Shown here piece by piece: positions 5,203 through 13,810 of a DNA stretch of 26,453 nucleotides; within the stretch, counting starts at the first letter, position 1, and each line of letters opens with the position of its first letter. Under the pieces are notes generated by a model that was not told the origin of the DNA, searched no databases, and saw only the letters and a list, made by a program, of their open reading frames with translations. Source of the DNA: a virus. The position numbers were made by a program, and so were the translations under genes. The stretch is taken from the IMG/VR virus record IMGVR_UViG_3300035698_033610, positions 1-26,453 of that record; one strand, given 5' to 3'.

Positions 5203-6717
5203 TTGAACCTGGGGACAGAAGAAACTGTGTCTATTTTTGATTTGTTTAGAAAAAATAAAATCCTTGAAAAGCCCAAAGAAACTGGGAGAAAAGAAGTATT
5301 AACCATTAAGGAATTGGTGAAAGAATTGGGCGTGGCTAGGGAAGGAGTAATTTCTTCCTATGAGGCAGAAGAGAACCCAGATGACTTAGGTCCTGAAACT
5401 TATATTGAGATGCAAAAAAACGATGGCGAGGTTCAGGCGATAGTTAGACTATTCTCTCTTCCTATACAATCCACCCCTTTTCACATTTTGCCCTCTCCTG
5501 GAGATAAAGGAGAAAGAGATTTTATAGAAAATGTCTTTACTTCCCCTCCCTATTTAGGCGGTATGACTACTCCGCTTTCTTTTATTATTGCTGATATGAC
5601 TCGGGCTGTTTTTGAGGGATTTCGTTTGTATGAAAAAGTGGCTAGGATTATAGAAGATGGCGAATATAAAGGAAAAGTGGGTTGGAGAAAACTAGCTCCT
5701 CGAGATGCCAGAACCATTGACTTGAAAGCTGATGAAAATGGAGGATTCAAGGGTGCCCATCAGGAGACTACCTTTGGCTCAAGGGCAATCTCGGTGGATT
5801 TACCTCCAGAAAAGTGTATGTTGTTCACTTTCCAAAAAGAGAAGCATTGGCTCTACGGAGAATCTATCCTAAAAACTGCTTTTTATCACTATGATAAAAA
5901 GCATAGATTGTATTACATCGCTCATAAAAAAGCGGAAATTGAAGCTATGGGATTAAAAATCCTGAAAATAAACCAAACCTTAACTTCCACACAGAAAACA
6001 GAAGCTGAAAAAGTAGTAGATACTATAGGAATTAACTCAAGGGTAACCCTTCCGCCTGGCGTAGAGCTGGAGATTGAAAGGGGAGGAGGCGGTTATGACC
6101 CTTTGCCCCTAATAGAACATCACGATTTGATGATGACTCGTTCCGCTTTGATGCAAGCCATGAATCAAGTTAAATATGCCTATCCTTATGGGAAAGGAAC
6201 TGCATCCTCTCAATTCCTAATTCTAGCCATAGAATCCATAATGAAGCAAATGGCAACAACCTTGAACAATTTTGCGATTGCTCCCCTGATTGATTGGAAT
6301 TTTAAAAGCTCGGCATATCCAAAAATTCAATTTGAAAAACTTTCAGACTTATCACAGGTCTTCTTAAGAGATATCTTTGAGAAGATAACTAAATCTAAAG
6401 TCGTCCTACCAGAAGGATTCGTAAATGGGGTTATTGATGAAATTGCGAGAGGTCTGAATCTGAAATGGGTGAGAGAAGATTCTAAGGATGAAACTGAAAA
6501 TCCCGAAGAGAAACCTGAGGGTAAAGTTCAAAATAAAAAAGCTTTCCAATCTTTTGAAAGGGGAAAGATTCAAAAATCTAACGAACTCAAAATTGAAGCA
6601 CCCTCTACTCCCCAAAAAACCAAGGAAAAATTATTAAGAGTTAGGAAAAGTTCTGAGCTAGAAGAAAAATGCTTTAAGTTAGGACAAAAATTTGCTTATG
6701 TCAGATACCAAAACTAA
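5203..6717 (+). CDS. Portal protein, Mu gp29-like (DUF935-type)
   Basis: The product is about 504 residues. It forms the dodecameric ring at the head vertex through which DNA passes. The sequence shows the order of this family: an N-terminal helix-rich part, 'ND-GEVQAIVRLFSLPIQSTPFHI' (residues ~72-95), a conserved Phe-rich step (FEGFRLYEKVARII, WRKLAPRDARTI), a helical wing (LYGESILKTAFYHY) and a C-terminal part ending in a charged tail (~430-504) that may contact scaffold. Length is usual. The start is uncertain: TTG at 5203 is first in frame after a stop, and GTG at 5227 after GGGGACAGAAGAAACT is equally plausible; no ATG lies near. The gene overlaps the zinc-ribbon gene by 20 bp. No terminase gene is adjacent. 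Confidence 0.85.
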   Translation: MNLGTEETVSIFDLFRKNKILEKPKETGRKEVLTIKELVKELGVAREGVISSYEAEENPDDLGPETYIEMQKNDGEVQAIVRLFSLPIQSTPFHILPSPGDKGERDFIENVFTSPPYLGGMTTPLSFIIADMTRAVFEGFRLYEKVARIIEDGEYKGKVGWRKLAPRDARTIDLKADENGGFKGAHQETTFGSRAISVDLPPEKCMLFTFQKEKHWLYGESILKTAFYHYDKKHRLYYIAHKKAEIEAMGLKILKINQTLTSTQKTEAEKVVDTIGINSRVTLPPGVELEIERGGGGYDPLPLIEHHDLMMTRSALMQAMNQVKYAYPYGKGTASSQFLILAIESIMKQMATTLNNFAIAPLIDWNFKSSAYPKIQFEKLSDLSQVFLRDIFEKITKSKVVLPEGFVNGVIDEIARGLNLKWVREDSKDETENPEEKPEGKVQNKKAFQSFERGKIQKSNELKIEAPSTPQKTKEKLLRVRKSSELEEKCFKLGQKFAYVRYQN

Positions 6718-6814
6718 AATTTGTCCTAAATGCGGAAGAAAAAATGAGGAAAGCCGAAAGTATTGTAAATACTGCGGTTGGCCTCTTGAAGTTCAGCAGA
6801 AGAAAGATGGTTAA
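6698..6814 (+). CDS. Small zinc-ribbon protein (38 residues)
   Basis: An ATG inside the end of the portal gene (20-bp overlap) opens a frame MSDTKTKICPKCGRKNEESR ... KYCKYCGWPLEVQQKKDG. The CPKC-x10-CKYC pattern is a classical zinc ribbon. Its stop TAA (6812-6814) overlaps the start of the following gene (ATG 6807-6809) in ATGGTTAA, so translation of the three genes is probably coupled. The tiny size and tight packing support a real gene. The role could be virion assembly or nucleic-acid contact; unknown. Confidence 0.75.
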   Translation: MSDTKTKICPKCGRKNEESRKYCKYCGWPLEVQQKKDG

Positions 6815-9056
6815 AAAGACAGCTAAAAGGTTAGTTCCAACTGATATTCCAGAGTCATTGCGACCTGGAAAAACAATTCCCTTGCCAGGAAGGATTTTAG
6901 TTTCTCCTCAGGGAACTTTGATTTGGGAACGGAAGAAAAAAGCAATAGTTTCTTCAAGGAAAACAGAAAAATATATCGGAATTCCGATTTATCTCATTGA
7001 AGACGACAAAGCACTAGGAATTATTGAATTAAAAAAACCTAGAAAAATTAACTTACAAGAATTCAAAGAGTTAAGAAAATATCACAAGATATCTGATAAG
7101 GAATATAAAAAATGGTGGGCTAGTAAAAAATTTCTCTATTACTATCCGATTGAGCTAATCTCAAAGTTTGAACCCACCAAAGAGATTTTACGACCAACAG
7201 GCTCTCGAGTTTGGTTAGAGTCGGTAACATTTAAAAGTTTGGATATGGTTAATCCTTCGGGGATGACAGATGAAGAACTGATAGAAGTTCACGAGAAACT
7301 TCATAAGATGTGGCGGGAAGCAGCTGGATCTAAAGAAGACATTATGAATTATCATATTCTTATTAGGAAAGAATTGTTGAGCAGGAAGTTAAAGTACGGA
7401 AATATTGATGAATTAGACAAAAAATCAATGGAGTTCCAAGAAAGATTTAGCAAGTCAGGATATAAACTTACTTTCTATGGCACAAAAGGATTAGTTAAAG
7501 AAGAGGGTCTTGGGCATAGATTTCATACCTCTATTCTTTATGAATTTCAGGGAAAGAAACTTTTAGTTGATTATGGGAAAACAAATCAAGGAAATTTGGC
7601 TAAAATCAAACCTGACTATATTTTAGTTTCTCATAGTCATCCTGACAGTATAGGGGGACTTCAGGATTCTTCCATTATTGTTTCAAAGGAAATTGTGAAA
7701 GAAATTCCTGAACTCTACAAAGATTTTAATATTAACGCCAAAGCAGAATACGAGCCTTATAAAACTTTTCGTTTGGGTTCTTTTAAGATAACTCCAATTC
7801 CCGTTTTACACAGTATTCGGGCTAAAATGCATGTTTTTCTGATTCAAATGGGGAATAAAAAAGTTTTGCAGGCTACCGATATTTTATCTTGGCATTCTGG
7901 AGATAGGGAAAAGTATGTGAAAGGGTTAGATCTAGCCATAATTGATGGTTCTTCCTTAACTAAAACTTTAACAAAAGGAAAGTCAGGTGAATCCTATGGG
8001 CATAGTTCAGTAGCTAACCAGCTGAAAAATTGGTATTCTCCTAAAAATGTGAAAAGAGTTATAGTTACCCATTTAGGTAAAGAACCTTTGAGCTTAGGAG
8101 ACAACGAACTCTTGGCAAAAATAAAAGAGATGACAAAAGTTCCAGTTGCTATTGCTACCGATAATACTGTTATCAATTTGGGTGAGAATCTAGCCCCGAT
8201 TTATACCTCTGGGAAAGTGATGGGGAGACCAATTTTCTTGAAGGATGTTTTGCCTTATTTTAAGAACTTTATAATCCAAAAACCGCTTATTTATTTAACT
8301 GGAGGGCTTGTGAACAGGGGTTCAACAAGGAGCGGTGTTGATATCTTAATGCCAAATTGGTTGAGTTCTGACACTAGAAGAATTATTGAGTTCAGAATTA
8401 GCAGAAGTGTTCCTTGGCATGTCAGAAGAAGACTACACTTTGTTTATGATAAATTCTCTACTCCTTTCACCAATGCTATTCCTCTTTATAATTTAACGAT
8501 TTTGAGGAATAAAGATAAGATGATGAGACTATCTGAAATCTTTATGAACCCATTTCCTAATGAGCATGCTTGCCGTCTTCATCCGCCAAAGGATTATGAC
8601 AGATTTTTCAGGCAGAATTGTAAAATCAAGCATAATGGGAAATGTATTCATCTTATTTTTGGAGTTAAGGAAGGAAAATCAGAGATTCAGACAATGAGAT
8701 ATTCAATAGATACATGGACTGTAAGCGAAGCAAGAAGCCATTGTAAATCCAAGAAAGGAATGTTTGAACCAGCCAAGATTGAAAAGAAATTGAACCAAGA
8801 TGCAAATTGGGCAAAAGTAGCATATCGCTATGTTTTATCCCAGCAACAAATGACCTTATGGGTCAAAACTTTGCCATCAGAAAAAGCTAGAAGGGTCAGG
8901 GATGCGATGGAGAACTTCAAGAAACTCCATCCTTTCAAGTTAGAATGGACAGATAATGTTGTTTCTTGGTTGGAACTGAGACCTAATGAAATAAAAGGTC
9001 TGATGATTTCGCAATTAGAAATGAAAAAATCAAGGAAAGTTCCACCCATCTTATAA
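6807..9056 (+). CDS. Multidomain capsid-module protein: PUA/ASCH-like + metallo-beta-lactamase fold + NTase-like + 'EHACR' domain
   Basis: 749 residues from the ATG at 6807. An earlier ATG at 6744 would add 21 residues that merely read through the zinc-ribbon gene in another frame. Residues ~10-135 (PLPGRILVSPQGTLIWERKK, YIGIPIYLIEDDKALGII) look PUA/ASCH-like. Residues ~220-450 are a metallo-beta-lactamase fold: H276-S-H278-P-D280-S281-IGG, H335, D358 and H422. The usual Asp-His pair is Asp-Ser, so one metal ligand is missing. Residues ~490-560 (LTGGLVNRGSTRSGVDILMP) resemble a polymerase-beta-type nucleotidyltransferase motif but lack the second Asp. Residues ~580-650 carry the phage domain PNEHACRLHPPKDYD ... 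TMRYSIDTWTVSEARSHCKS. A head-morphogenesis role is inferred from position between portal and protease. Domain calls 1 and 3 are tentative; the MBL call is firm. Confidence 0.7.
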   Translation: MVKKTAKRLVPTDIPESLRPGKTIPLPGRILVSPQGTLIWERKKKAIVSSRKTEKYIGIPIYLIEDDKALGIIELKKPRKINLQEFKELRKYHKISDKEYKKWWASKKFLYYYPIELISKFEPTKEILRPTGSRVWLESVTFKSLDMVNPSGMTDEELIEVHEKLHKMWREAAGSKEDIMNYHILIRKELLSRKLKYGNIDELDKKSMEFQERFSKSGYKLTFYGTKGLVKEEGLGHRFHTSILYEFQGKKLLVDYGKTNQGNLAKIKPDYILVSHSHPDSIGGLQDSSIIVSKEIVKEIPELYKDFNINAKAEYEPYKTFRLGSFKITPIPVLHSIRAKMHVFLIQMGNKKVLQATDILSWHSGDREKYVKGLDLAIIDGSSLTKTLTKGKSGESYGHSSVANQLKNWYSPKNVKRVIVTHLGKEPLSLGDNELLAKIKEMTKVPVAIATDNTVINLGENLAPIYTSGKVMGRPIFLKDVLPYFKNFIIQKPLIYLTGGLVNRGSTRSGVDILMPNWLSSDTRRIIEFRISRSVPWHVRRRLHFVYDKFSTPFTNAIPLYNLTILRNKDKMMRLSEIFMNPFPNEHACRLHPPKDYDRFFRQNCKIKHNGKCIHLIFGVKEGKSEIQTMRYSIDTWTVSEARSHCKSKKGMFEPAKIEKKLNQDANWAKVAYRYVLSQQQMTLWVKTLPSEKARRVRDAMENFKKLHPFKLEWTDNVVSWLELRPNEIKGLMISQLEMKKSRKVPPIL

Positions 9057-9177
9057 CGACAGTGGTGGAGAGAGGCACGAAATTAAAAAGGTCTTGAGCT
9101 TTTAGAAAGGAGTGATTAAGCAAATTTTTTGCGATGAAAAAGAGTTTATTGCCTTAAACTTGACCTTAACTTATAAT

Positions 9178-11691
9178 ATGCTAAAATACCCACAAATAGA
9201 ATTTTATTTTCCGATTGAACTAAGCTCTAAGAAAGCCGAAAAAGAGAGATTTGTTTTAGAGGGTTTTGCTATTGGGAATGATTTTGACTTACAGAACGAT
9301 ATTGTTTCCGATTCTGCTTTGAGAAAAGCTACAAAAAGATTTAAAGAAAAAGGAAAGGTTTGTTTAAATCACACAAAAAGGATAATCGGAAAAGTTATAG
9401 ATTGCCATTTTACGAAAGGAAAACTCTGGGTAAAGTTAGAGATAACCGAGCCAGAGATTATAGAAAAAATAAAGTCGGGAGAACTCAATTGTCTGTCGGT
9501 AAAAGGACAGTTCAATTATAATGAATTTGAGAGAATCACTCCCCTTAATAAGTTCTTATTTAGAATCGTTAAGGATGCAAGCTTTGAGGAAGTTTCATTA
9601 GTACCTCAAGGTGCGAATCCAGAAGCTAAAGCTATTCAATGGTATGTTCAAAAAGCCTTTGAATTGGCAGAAAATATTATGAACAAAAACTTAAAGGAAG
9701 ACTTCGAAAACTTAAGCGAGATTGAGGAAGAAGAGACTGAAGATATTGAAGAAAGCGAAGAGGAAAAAAAGACTGAAGATACTGAAGAAGAAGAGGAAGA
9801 AGAAAAAAAAGAAGAAGGAGAAACAGAGGGAGACAATACAGAACTAGCCGAAAAAGCTGAAAAAACCGAAGAGGGTGCCGAAGAGGATGCCGAGAAAAAA
9901 ACCGAGGAGAAAGCTAAAGAGGGAATAGAGGAGGAAGCCGAAGAAGAGAAAACAGAATTAGCTGAAGGAGCTTGGAAGTATTGTGTTTGCCCTAAATGTG
10001 GGTATTCTCAAAAACACGAAGTTGGAAAACCTTGTGGAAAGATTAAATGTCCTAAATGTGGAGTTAAATTAGAGGGTAGCAATTCCAATGTACTTGAAAC
10101 TGAAAAGGAATTATATGTTGAAAAATCGGCATATACAAAATGTATGGACAGAGAATTAAAAAAGGGAACTCCATTTAAGGAGGTGGCTAAAAAATGTAGC
10201 AAGGATGCAAAAAGCGAAGGTAAAGTTAAGAAGATTTTACAAGTTGAGAAATCAGCTTATACGGATTGTATGAAAAGTGAAATGAATGGAGGAAAGTCAA
10301 TGGAAGAAGCCACTAAAATCTGTAAAAAGACTGTAGAAAAAGTGGAAAAGAAAAGTAATTATTCCTATGGCTATCCTTATGCTTATCCTTATCGCTATCC
10401 CAAGAGAGTCGAGAAAACTGGCGAAGCTACTAAGGCAATTGAATCAATTGAAAAATTGATTGGTGAAATTACCGATAAAAAAGCTGTTCCTATCCTGAAA
10501 AAAATCAAGGTTATGTTAGACAAAATTGGAACTTATCCTTATCCTTATCCAGAAAAAAAGAATTTGTCCGAAAACGAAAATGAAAAAATAGTTTATCAGA
10601 TAATCAATTCTGGTGATATTGAATTAGGAGATGGTTCAAGGTTTGAGAAAGAATTGTTAAGAACTGGAACTTGGTTTCACGGAGCAGGCAAGAATGGAAT
10701 TCTTGAGATAACGAAAGATGTCCTAAAGAAAATTATTCAGAATTTCAAAGCTAAGGTTATTGATAATGTCTTTGTGCCATTAGGGCATCCTGTTAGCGAT
10801 AGTCCTTCCAAGAATACTGGTGAGGTGGTCAATCTAAAAACTTCTGAAGATGGCGAAAAACTTTTGGGAGAATTTGAGATTAAAGATGAAAGTACTGCTG
10901 AAAAAATCAAGAAAGGATTAATCAAGGGGATTTCAGCTAGTATTGCTGAGAATTATATGAAGAAAGATACTGGTGAACAGGTGGGTCCAACCTTATTCCA
11001 TGCTGCTCTAGTGAGTGAACCATATGTTAAGGGGATGGCGGGTTTTGTTCCTTTATCGGAAGCGACAGAAGATAGTTTGATAATTCCAATCTTGAATATG
11101 GAAGCTCCCTTGACTTTGGAAGAATTAAGTGTTAAGATTGAGAAAGTGGAACAAAAATTAAAATTAAGTGAAACTTCAGAAGAAGAATCTTCAGAGGAAG
11201 AATCTTCAGACGAAATTTCTGAGTCTTCTAAAGTCGGTGGAAAGACCGAAGAGGAAGAGGAAGAAAAGAAAGCTGAAGAAACCGAGACCGAGGAAACTGA
11301 AACTGAAGAGGCTGAGGCTGAGAAAGGAGTTGACTTAGCCGACGCTGAGAAAGAATTCGAAAGACTCTTAAGACAGGGCAAAGTAGTTCCTGTTGAAAGA
11401 GAGCTTCTAGTTTCTTTGATGACTTCGAACCAAGAAATTCAGTTATCAGGTGGAAGAAAAATTCAATCTGGGCAAGCTCTAATTAAATATCTGGACGAAC
11501 AATCTCCTAAATTTTCTTTAAAGGAAGAAGGCACTTCAACGCCAAAAGCCGAAGAAGAGAAGAAGGGAAAGGGAATTCCTAAAGATGTTAATGAGGAACT
11601 TGAAAAGATGGGATTCTCTGACGATCAGGATAAGCAGGCAGTTCACGAAGAATTCAAAAAGGAAAAAGAAGAAGAATTGACTCCATTCTAA
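9178..11691 (+). CDS. Head maturation protease/scaffold with two protease-type domains
   Basis: 837 residues from the ATG at 9178 (a GTG at 9112 in frame abuts AAAGGAG too closely to be favoured). Residues ~15-155 resemble the XkdF/HK97-type prohead protease: VLEGFAIGNDFDLQNDIVS, a His in CLNHTKR, a Ser in LSVKGQFNY and FEEVSLVPQGANPEA. An acidic linker (~165-265, mostly Glu) follows, then a zinc ribbon (CVCPKC/CGKIKCPKC, ~269-297), two related repeats (KSAYTKCMDRE and KSAYTDCMKSE, ~316 and ~358), Tyr-Pro runs (YPYAYPYRYP), a Mu-I-like domain (~483-628: TGTWFHGAGKNGILEITKDV, FVPLGHPVSDSPS, IKGISASI, AALVSEPYVKG) and another acidic tail. Protease-scaffold fusions just before the capsid gene are normal; two different protease folds in one chain are not. 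Confidence 0.75.
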   Translation: MLKYPQIEFYFPIELSSKKAEKERFVLEGFAIGNDFDLQNDIVSDSALRKATKRFKEKGKVCLNHTKRIIGKVIDCHFTKGKLWVKLEITEPEIIEKIKSGELNCLSVKGQFNYNEFERITPLNKFLFRIVKDASFEEVSLVPQGANPEAKAIQWYVQKAFELAENIMNKNLKEDFENLSEIEEEETEDIEESEEEKKTEDTEEEEEEEKKEEGETEGDNTELAEKAEKTEEGAEEDAEKKTEEKAKEGIEEEAEEEKTELAEGAWKYCVCPKCGYSQKHEVGKPCGKIKCPKCGVKLEGSNSNVLETEKELYVEKSAYTKCMDRELKKGTPFKEVAKKCSKDAKSEGKVKKILQVEKSAYTDCMKSEMNGGKSMEEATKICKKTVEKVEKKSNYSYGYPYAYPYRYPKRVEKTGEATKAIESIEKLIGEITDKKAVPILKKIKVMLDKIGTYPYPYPEKKNLSENENEKIVYQIINSGDIELGDGSRFEKELLRTGTWFHGAGKNGILEITKDVLKKIIQNFKAKVIDNVFVPLGHPVSDSPSKNTGEVVNLKTSEDGEKLLGEFEIKDESTAEKIKKGLIKGISASIAENYMKKDTGEQVGPTLFHAALVSEPYVKGMAGFVPLSEATEDSLIIPILNMEAPLTLEELSVKIEKVEQKLKLSETSEEESSEEESSDEISESSKVGGKTEEEEEEKKAEETETEETETEEAEAEKGVDLADAEKEFERLLRQGKVVPVERELLVSLMTSNQEIQLSGGRKIQSGQALIKYLDEQSPKFSLKEEGTSTPKAEEEKKGKGIPKDVNEELEKMGFSDDQDKQAVHEEFKKEKEEELTPF

Positions 11692-11726
11692 GTTCGATTA
11701 AAAATTAATTTCAATTAAAAATTAGT

Positions 11727-12167
11727 ATGGCAAATGTAAGTGAAGCTAGAGAAGCCAAACGGCAAGACGGACTCATCCTTAGCTATTCTATTAAGGAAGA
11801 TGAGAGTATTTACAAGGGCACATTTGTTTGCGTAGCTGCGGATGGTTATGCCATTCAAGGTTCTGATACCGCCGCTTTAAAACTCGTAGGAATGGCAGTA
11901 GAAGATTCTACTGGAGCAGATTCAGCTGATGGAGAACGAAATATTAGAGTTTTCAAGACTGGTTGCTACGAAGTAAATACGGCTGCTGACCTTGGACAAG
12001 GGTCTGTTGGAACACTAGTATATATTTCTGACAATAATACTGTTGATAAGAAAGGGACAACCGCCAATGATATTTTGGCTGGACAAGTGGTAGAATATCT
12101 TGATACTACTACAGTCAGAATTGATATTAGCTATGCCACAGCTTACAGCCCAACTGACGCAACATAA
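11727..12167 (+). CDS. Head decoration/fibre-like small protein (DUF2190-like)
   Basis: The product is 146 residues, Ala/Gly/Thr-rich and beta-strand-rich, starting MANVSEAREAKRQDGLILSY. It has the order typical of small decoration proteins encoded just before the major capsid gene: an early 'Y.G.FV.V...GYA..GSDTA.LK.VG.A' block (IYKGTFVCVAADGYAIQGSD), a mid 'G.....AADLGQ......V.D' block and a terminal 'AGQVVEYLDTTTVRIDI'. These sit on the capsid surface and stabilise it. The position two bases before the capsid ORF agrees. No SD; leader AATTAAAAATTAGT. Confidence 0.75.
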   Translation: MANVSEAREAKRQDGLILSYSIKEDESIYKGTFVCVAADGYAIQGSDTAALKLVGMAVEDSTGADSADGERNIRVFKTGCYEVNTAADLGQGSVGTLVYISDNNTVDKKGTTANDILAGQVVEYLDTTTVRIDISYATAYSPTDAT

Positions 12168-12169
12168 AT

Positions 12170-13108
12170 ATGTTAGTTAAAACAGATATTCCGAAGTTAT
12201 TATTAGCTGGGATGAAGAAAGAGTTCCTTAAAGCATATGAAGAAGAGCCCGTTCCTGATTATGATAAGATAGTTACTGTCATAAAATCCACCAAAGATAA
12301 GGAAACCTATCCTTGGCTTGGGGCAGTAGCTAAGATGAGAGAATGGAAAGACGAAAGGATAACTAAGGCGTTTTCCGAATATAAGTTTACGGTAACCAAT
12401 CGTTCCTTTGAAGGAACTATCTCTGTGGATAGAGATGCGATAGAGGACGAGCAGTATGGTCAGATTATGGTCAGAGTTAGACAGTTGGCTCAAGAAGCCA
12501 AACGGTATTGGAGAGAATTGGTCTTTGACCTTTTAGGTCAGGGTAATAGCACTAGTGGATCTGGAAACTTTGACGGTGTAGATATTGGCTGTTACGACAC
12601 TAAAGCATTTTTCGCTACAGATCACGCCTCAGGACTTGCTACGGGTCAAGACAATATAGGTTCAGCTGCTCTGGATTATAGCAATCTTCAGACTGCTATC
12701 ACCTCAATGAGAAAGTTCAAGGATGACCAAGGAAAGTTTATGAATGTTCAGCCTGATACCCTAGTAGTCAACCCAGACGAACAGTTTACTGCTCAAGAGA
12801 TTCTGAATAGCCAGTTCTATCCCGAGACTACTGCTGGAAGTGGTGCTAAACTTGCTGTTAATGTCCTGAAAGGTGCTCTAAACCTGATAGTTACTCCTTA
12901 TATAGATTCTGGGACTTGGGTAGTCTTAGATACCAAGGGAGTGGTAAAGCCAATTATTCAGCAAGTCAGAAGGAACATCGAGTTTACCGCCTTGACAACT
13001 GGAGCAGAAGCCTTTATGAGAAAGAAATTACTGTTTGGTGTTGATATGAGAGGAGAAGTAGCATTTGGGATGTGGCAGTATGCATTTGGTTCTCACAACG
13101 GTTGGTGA
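12170..13108 (+). CDS. Major capsid protein, Mu gpT-like
   Basis: The product is 312 residues, a usual length for the gpT family with HK97 fold. Seen: the N-terminal TDIPKLLLAGMKKEFLKAYE, the conserved 'F.V.NR.FE.TI.VDRDAIEDEQYG' segment, which in this family precedes the spine helix (MVRVRQLAQEAKRYWRELVF), FFATDHAS, DYSNLQTAITSMRKFKDDQG, an 'LVVNP..' strand, and a C-terminal MRGEVAFGMWQYAFGSHNGW. No separate delta domain is obvious; the scaffold is probably the preceding protease gene. Its TGA lies at the head of a structured intergenic stretch. Confidence 0.9.
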   Translation: MLVKTDIPKLLLAGMKKEFLKAYEEEPVPDYDKIVTVIKSTKDKETYPWLGAVAKMREWKDERITKAFSEYKFTVTNRSFEGTISVDRDAIEDEQYGQIMVRVRQLAQEAKRYWRELVFDLLGQGNSTSGSGNFDGVDIGCYDTKAFFATDHASGLATGQDNIGSAALDYSNLQTAITSMRKFKDDQGKFMNVQPDTLVVNPDEQFTAQEILNSQFYPETTAGSGAKLAVNVLKGALNLIVTPYIDSGTWVVLDTKGVVKPIIQQVRRNIEFTALTTGAEAFMRKKLLFGVDMRGEVAFGMWQYAFGSHNGW

Positions 13109-13142
13109 AATAGCTTCGAATTAATAATAATCCTCTAAGTTA

Positions 13143-13249
13143 TCTGCTAAGGGAAGATTCTTGTGAAATCTTATGAACTTAGCAGAATGGAGAGACGGGG
13201 ATTACGAAAAAAGATTAGAGGATTGGGTCTCTCCAAACCCCCTAATCTT
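13143..13249 (+). other. Structured intergenic RNA candidate (interleaved stems)
   Basis: Stem 1: TCTGCTAAG (13143-13151) pairs with CTTAGCAGA (13178-13186), 9/9, with an inner AAGATT/AATCTT pairing. Stem 2: GGAGAGAC (13189-13196) with GTCTCTCC (13227-13234), 8/8. Stem 3: AAGATTAGAGG (13211-13221) with CCCCTAATCTT (13239-13249), 10 of 11, followed by AAAAAA. Stems 2 and 3 interleave, so they form either a pseudoknot or a switch. It lies exactly between the capsid gene and the glycan cassette. Confidence 0.5.
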
Positions 13250-13286
13250 AAAAAATGTTCAAAAAAGAGATTCCCATAAAATATAA
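13173..13286 (+). CDS. Possible small ORF upstream of methyltransferase (37 residues)
   Basis: The ATG at 13173 lies in the loop side of stem 1 and opens MNLAEWRDGDYEKRLEDWVS followed by PNPLIL. The composition looks protein-like (Trp, Asp, Arg balanced) rather than random AT-rich sequence. It overlaps the start of the methyltransferase gene (13255) in another frame (+1). It could be a short coupled peptide or the displaced N-terminus of the methyltransferase. The overlap with RNA stems is a caution. Confidence 0.35.
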   Translation: MNLAEWRDGDYEKRLEDWVSPNPLILKNVQKRDSHKI

Positions 13287-13806
13287 TAAGGAATATTTCA
13301 GATTAATATCTGATACATATAAGACAACTGCTAGAATCATTAACCAGATTCGGTGGGATTTTGTTAAGGAAATTAAGCCAAAAATAGTCCTAGATTATGG
13401 GGCTGGGGCTTGTTTTCTTTCTAAGTATGCTCCCAAGGGAGTAGTAGTTGATACTTACGATATCGGAGATTTTCCTGTTAAATATACTGGAATCAGGCAT
13501 AAGTCTTATGACCTGATTTTTTTGTGTGATGTTTTAGAGCATATACCTGACTTCCGAGAATTTGATTATCTTTGGGAGAAAGCTGAATATGTTTATATTT
13601 CAATTCCTATTTTACCTAAAGGTCGAGAATTAAAGACTTGGAAACATTTTAAGCCAGGGGAACATTACCATTATTTTACCGAAAGGAGCTTGGATTTATT
13701 TTTTGAAGGTAGAGGGTTTGAGAATATTAAATCTGGTTATCCTGAATGTAAGATACGAAGTGATATTTATAGTGTTCTTTATAAAAGAAGTATAATTTTA
13801 AAGTAG
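13255..13806 (+). CDS. Class I SAM-dependent methyltransferase
   Basis: The product is 183 residues. Motif I is VLDYGAGACFL (residues 45-55), motif II ends VDTYDIGDFP, and the post-motif 'YDLIFLCDVLEHIPD' is the typical methyltransferase-11/25 type segment. A His-rich GEHYHYFTERSLDLFFEGRG follows, as in small methyltransferases that act on sugars or peptides. The N-terminus is short (44 residues before motif I). First gene of the glycan cassette; 4 bp separate it from the kinase gene. It is one of three methyltransferases near a SAM synthetase gene, so a methylated glycan is likely (inference). Substrate unknown. Confidence 0.75.
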   Translation: MFKKEIPIKYNKEYFRLISDTYKTTARIINQIRWDFVKEIKPKIVLDYGAGACFLSKYAPKGVVVDTYDIGDFPVKYTGIRHKSYDLIFLCDVLEHIPDFREFDYLWEKAEYVYISIPILPKGRELKTWKHFKPGEHYHYFTERSLDLFFEGRGFENIKSGYPECKIRSDIYSVLYKRSIILK

Positions 13807-13810
13807 AAAT

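Noticed and set aside
6744-6806. N-terminal extension of the multidomain protein starting at 6744
   Set aside because: The 21 extra residues read the zinc-ribbon gene in another frame, and the ATG at 6807 overlaps that gene's stop neatly.
9648-9836. Ser-rich minus-strand frame opposite the protease-scaffold gene
   Set aside because: It is the complement of Glu-rich GAA/GAG codons, so low complexity and an artefact; the same holds for the frame at 10953-11381.
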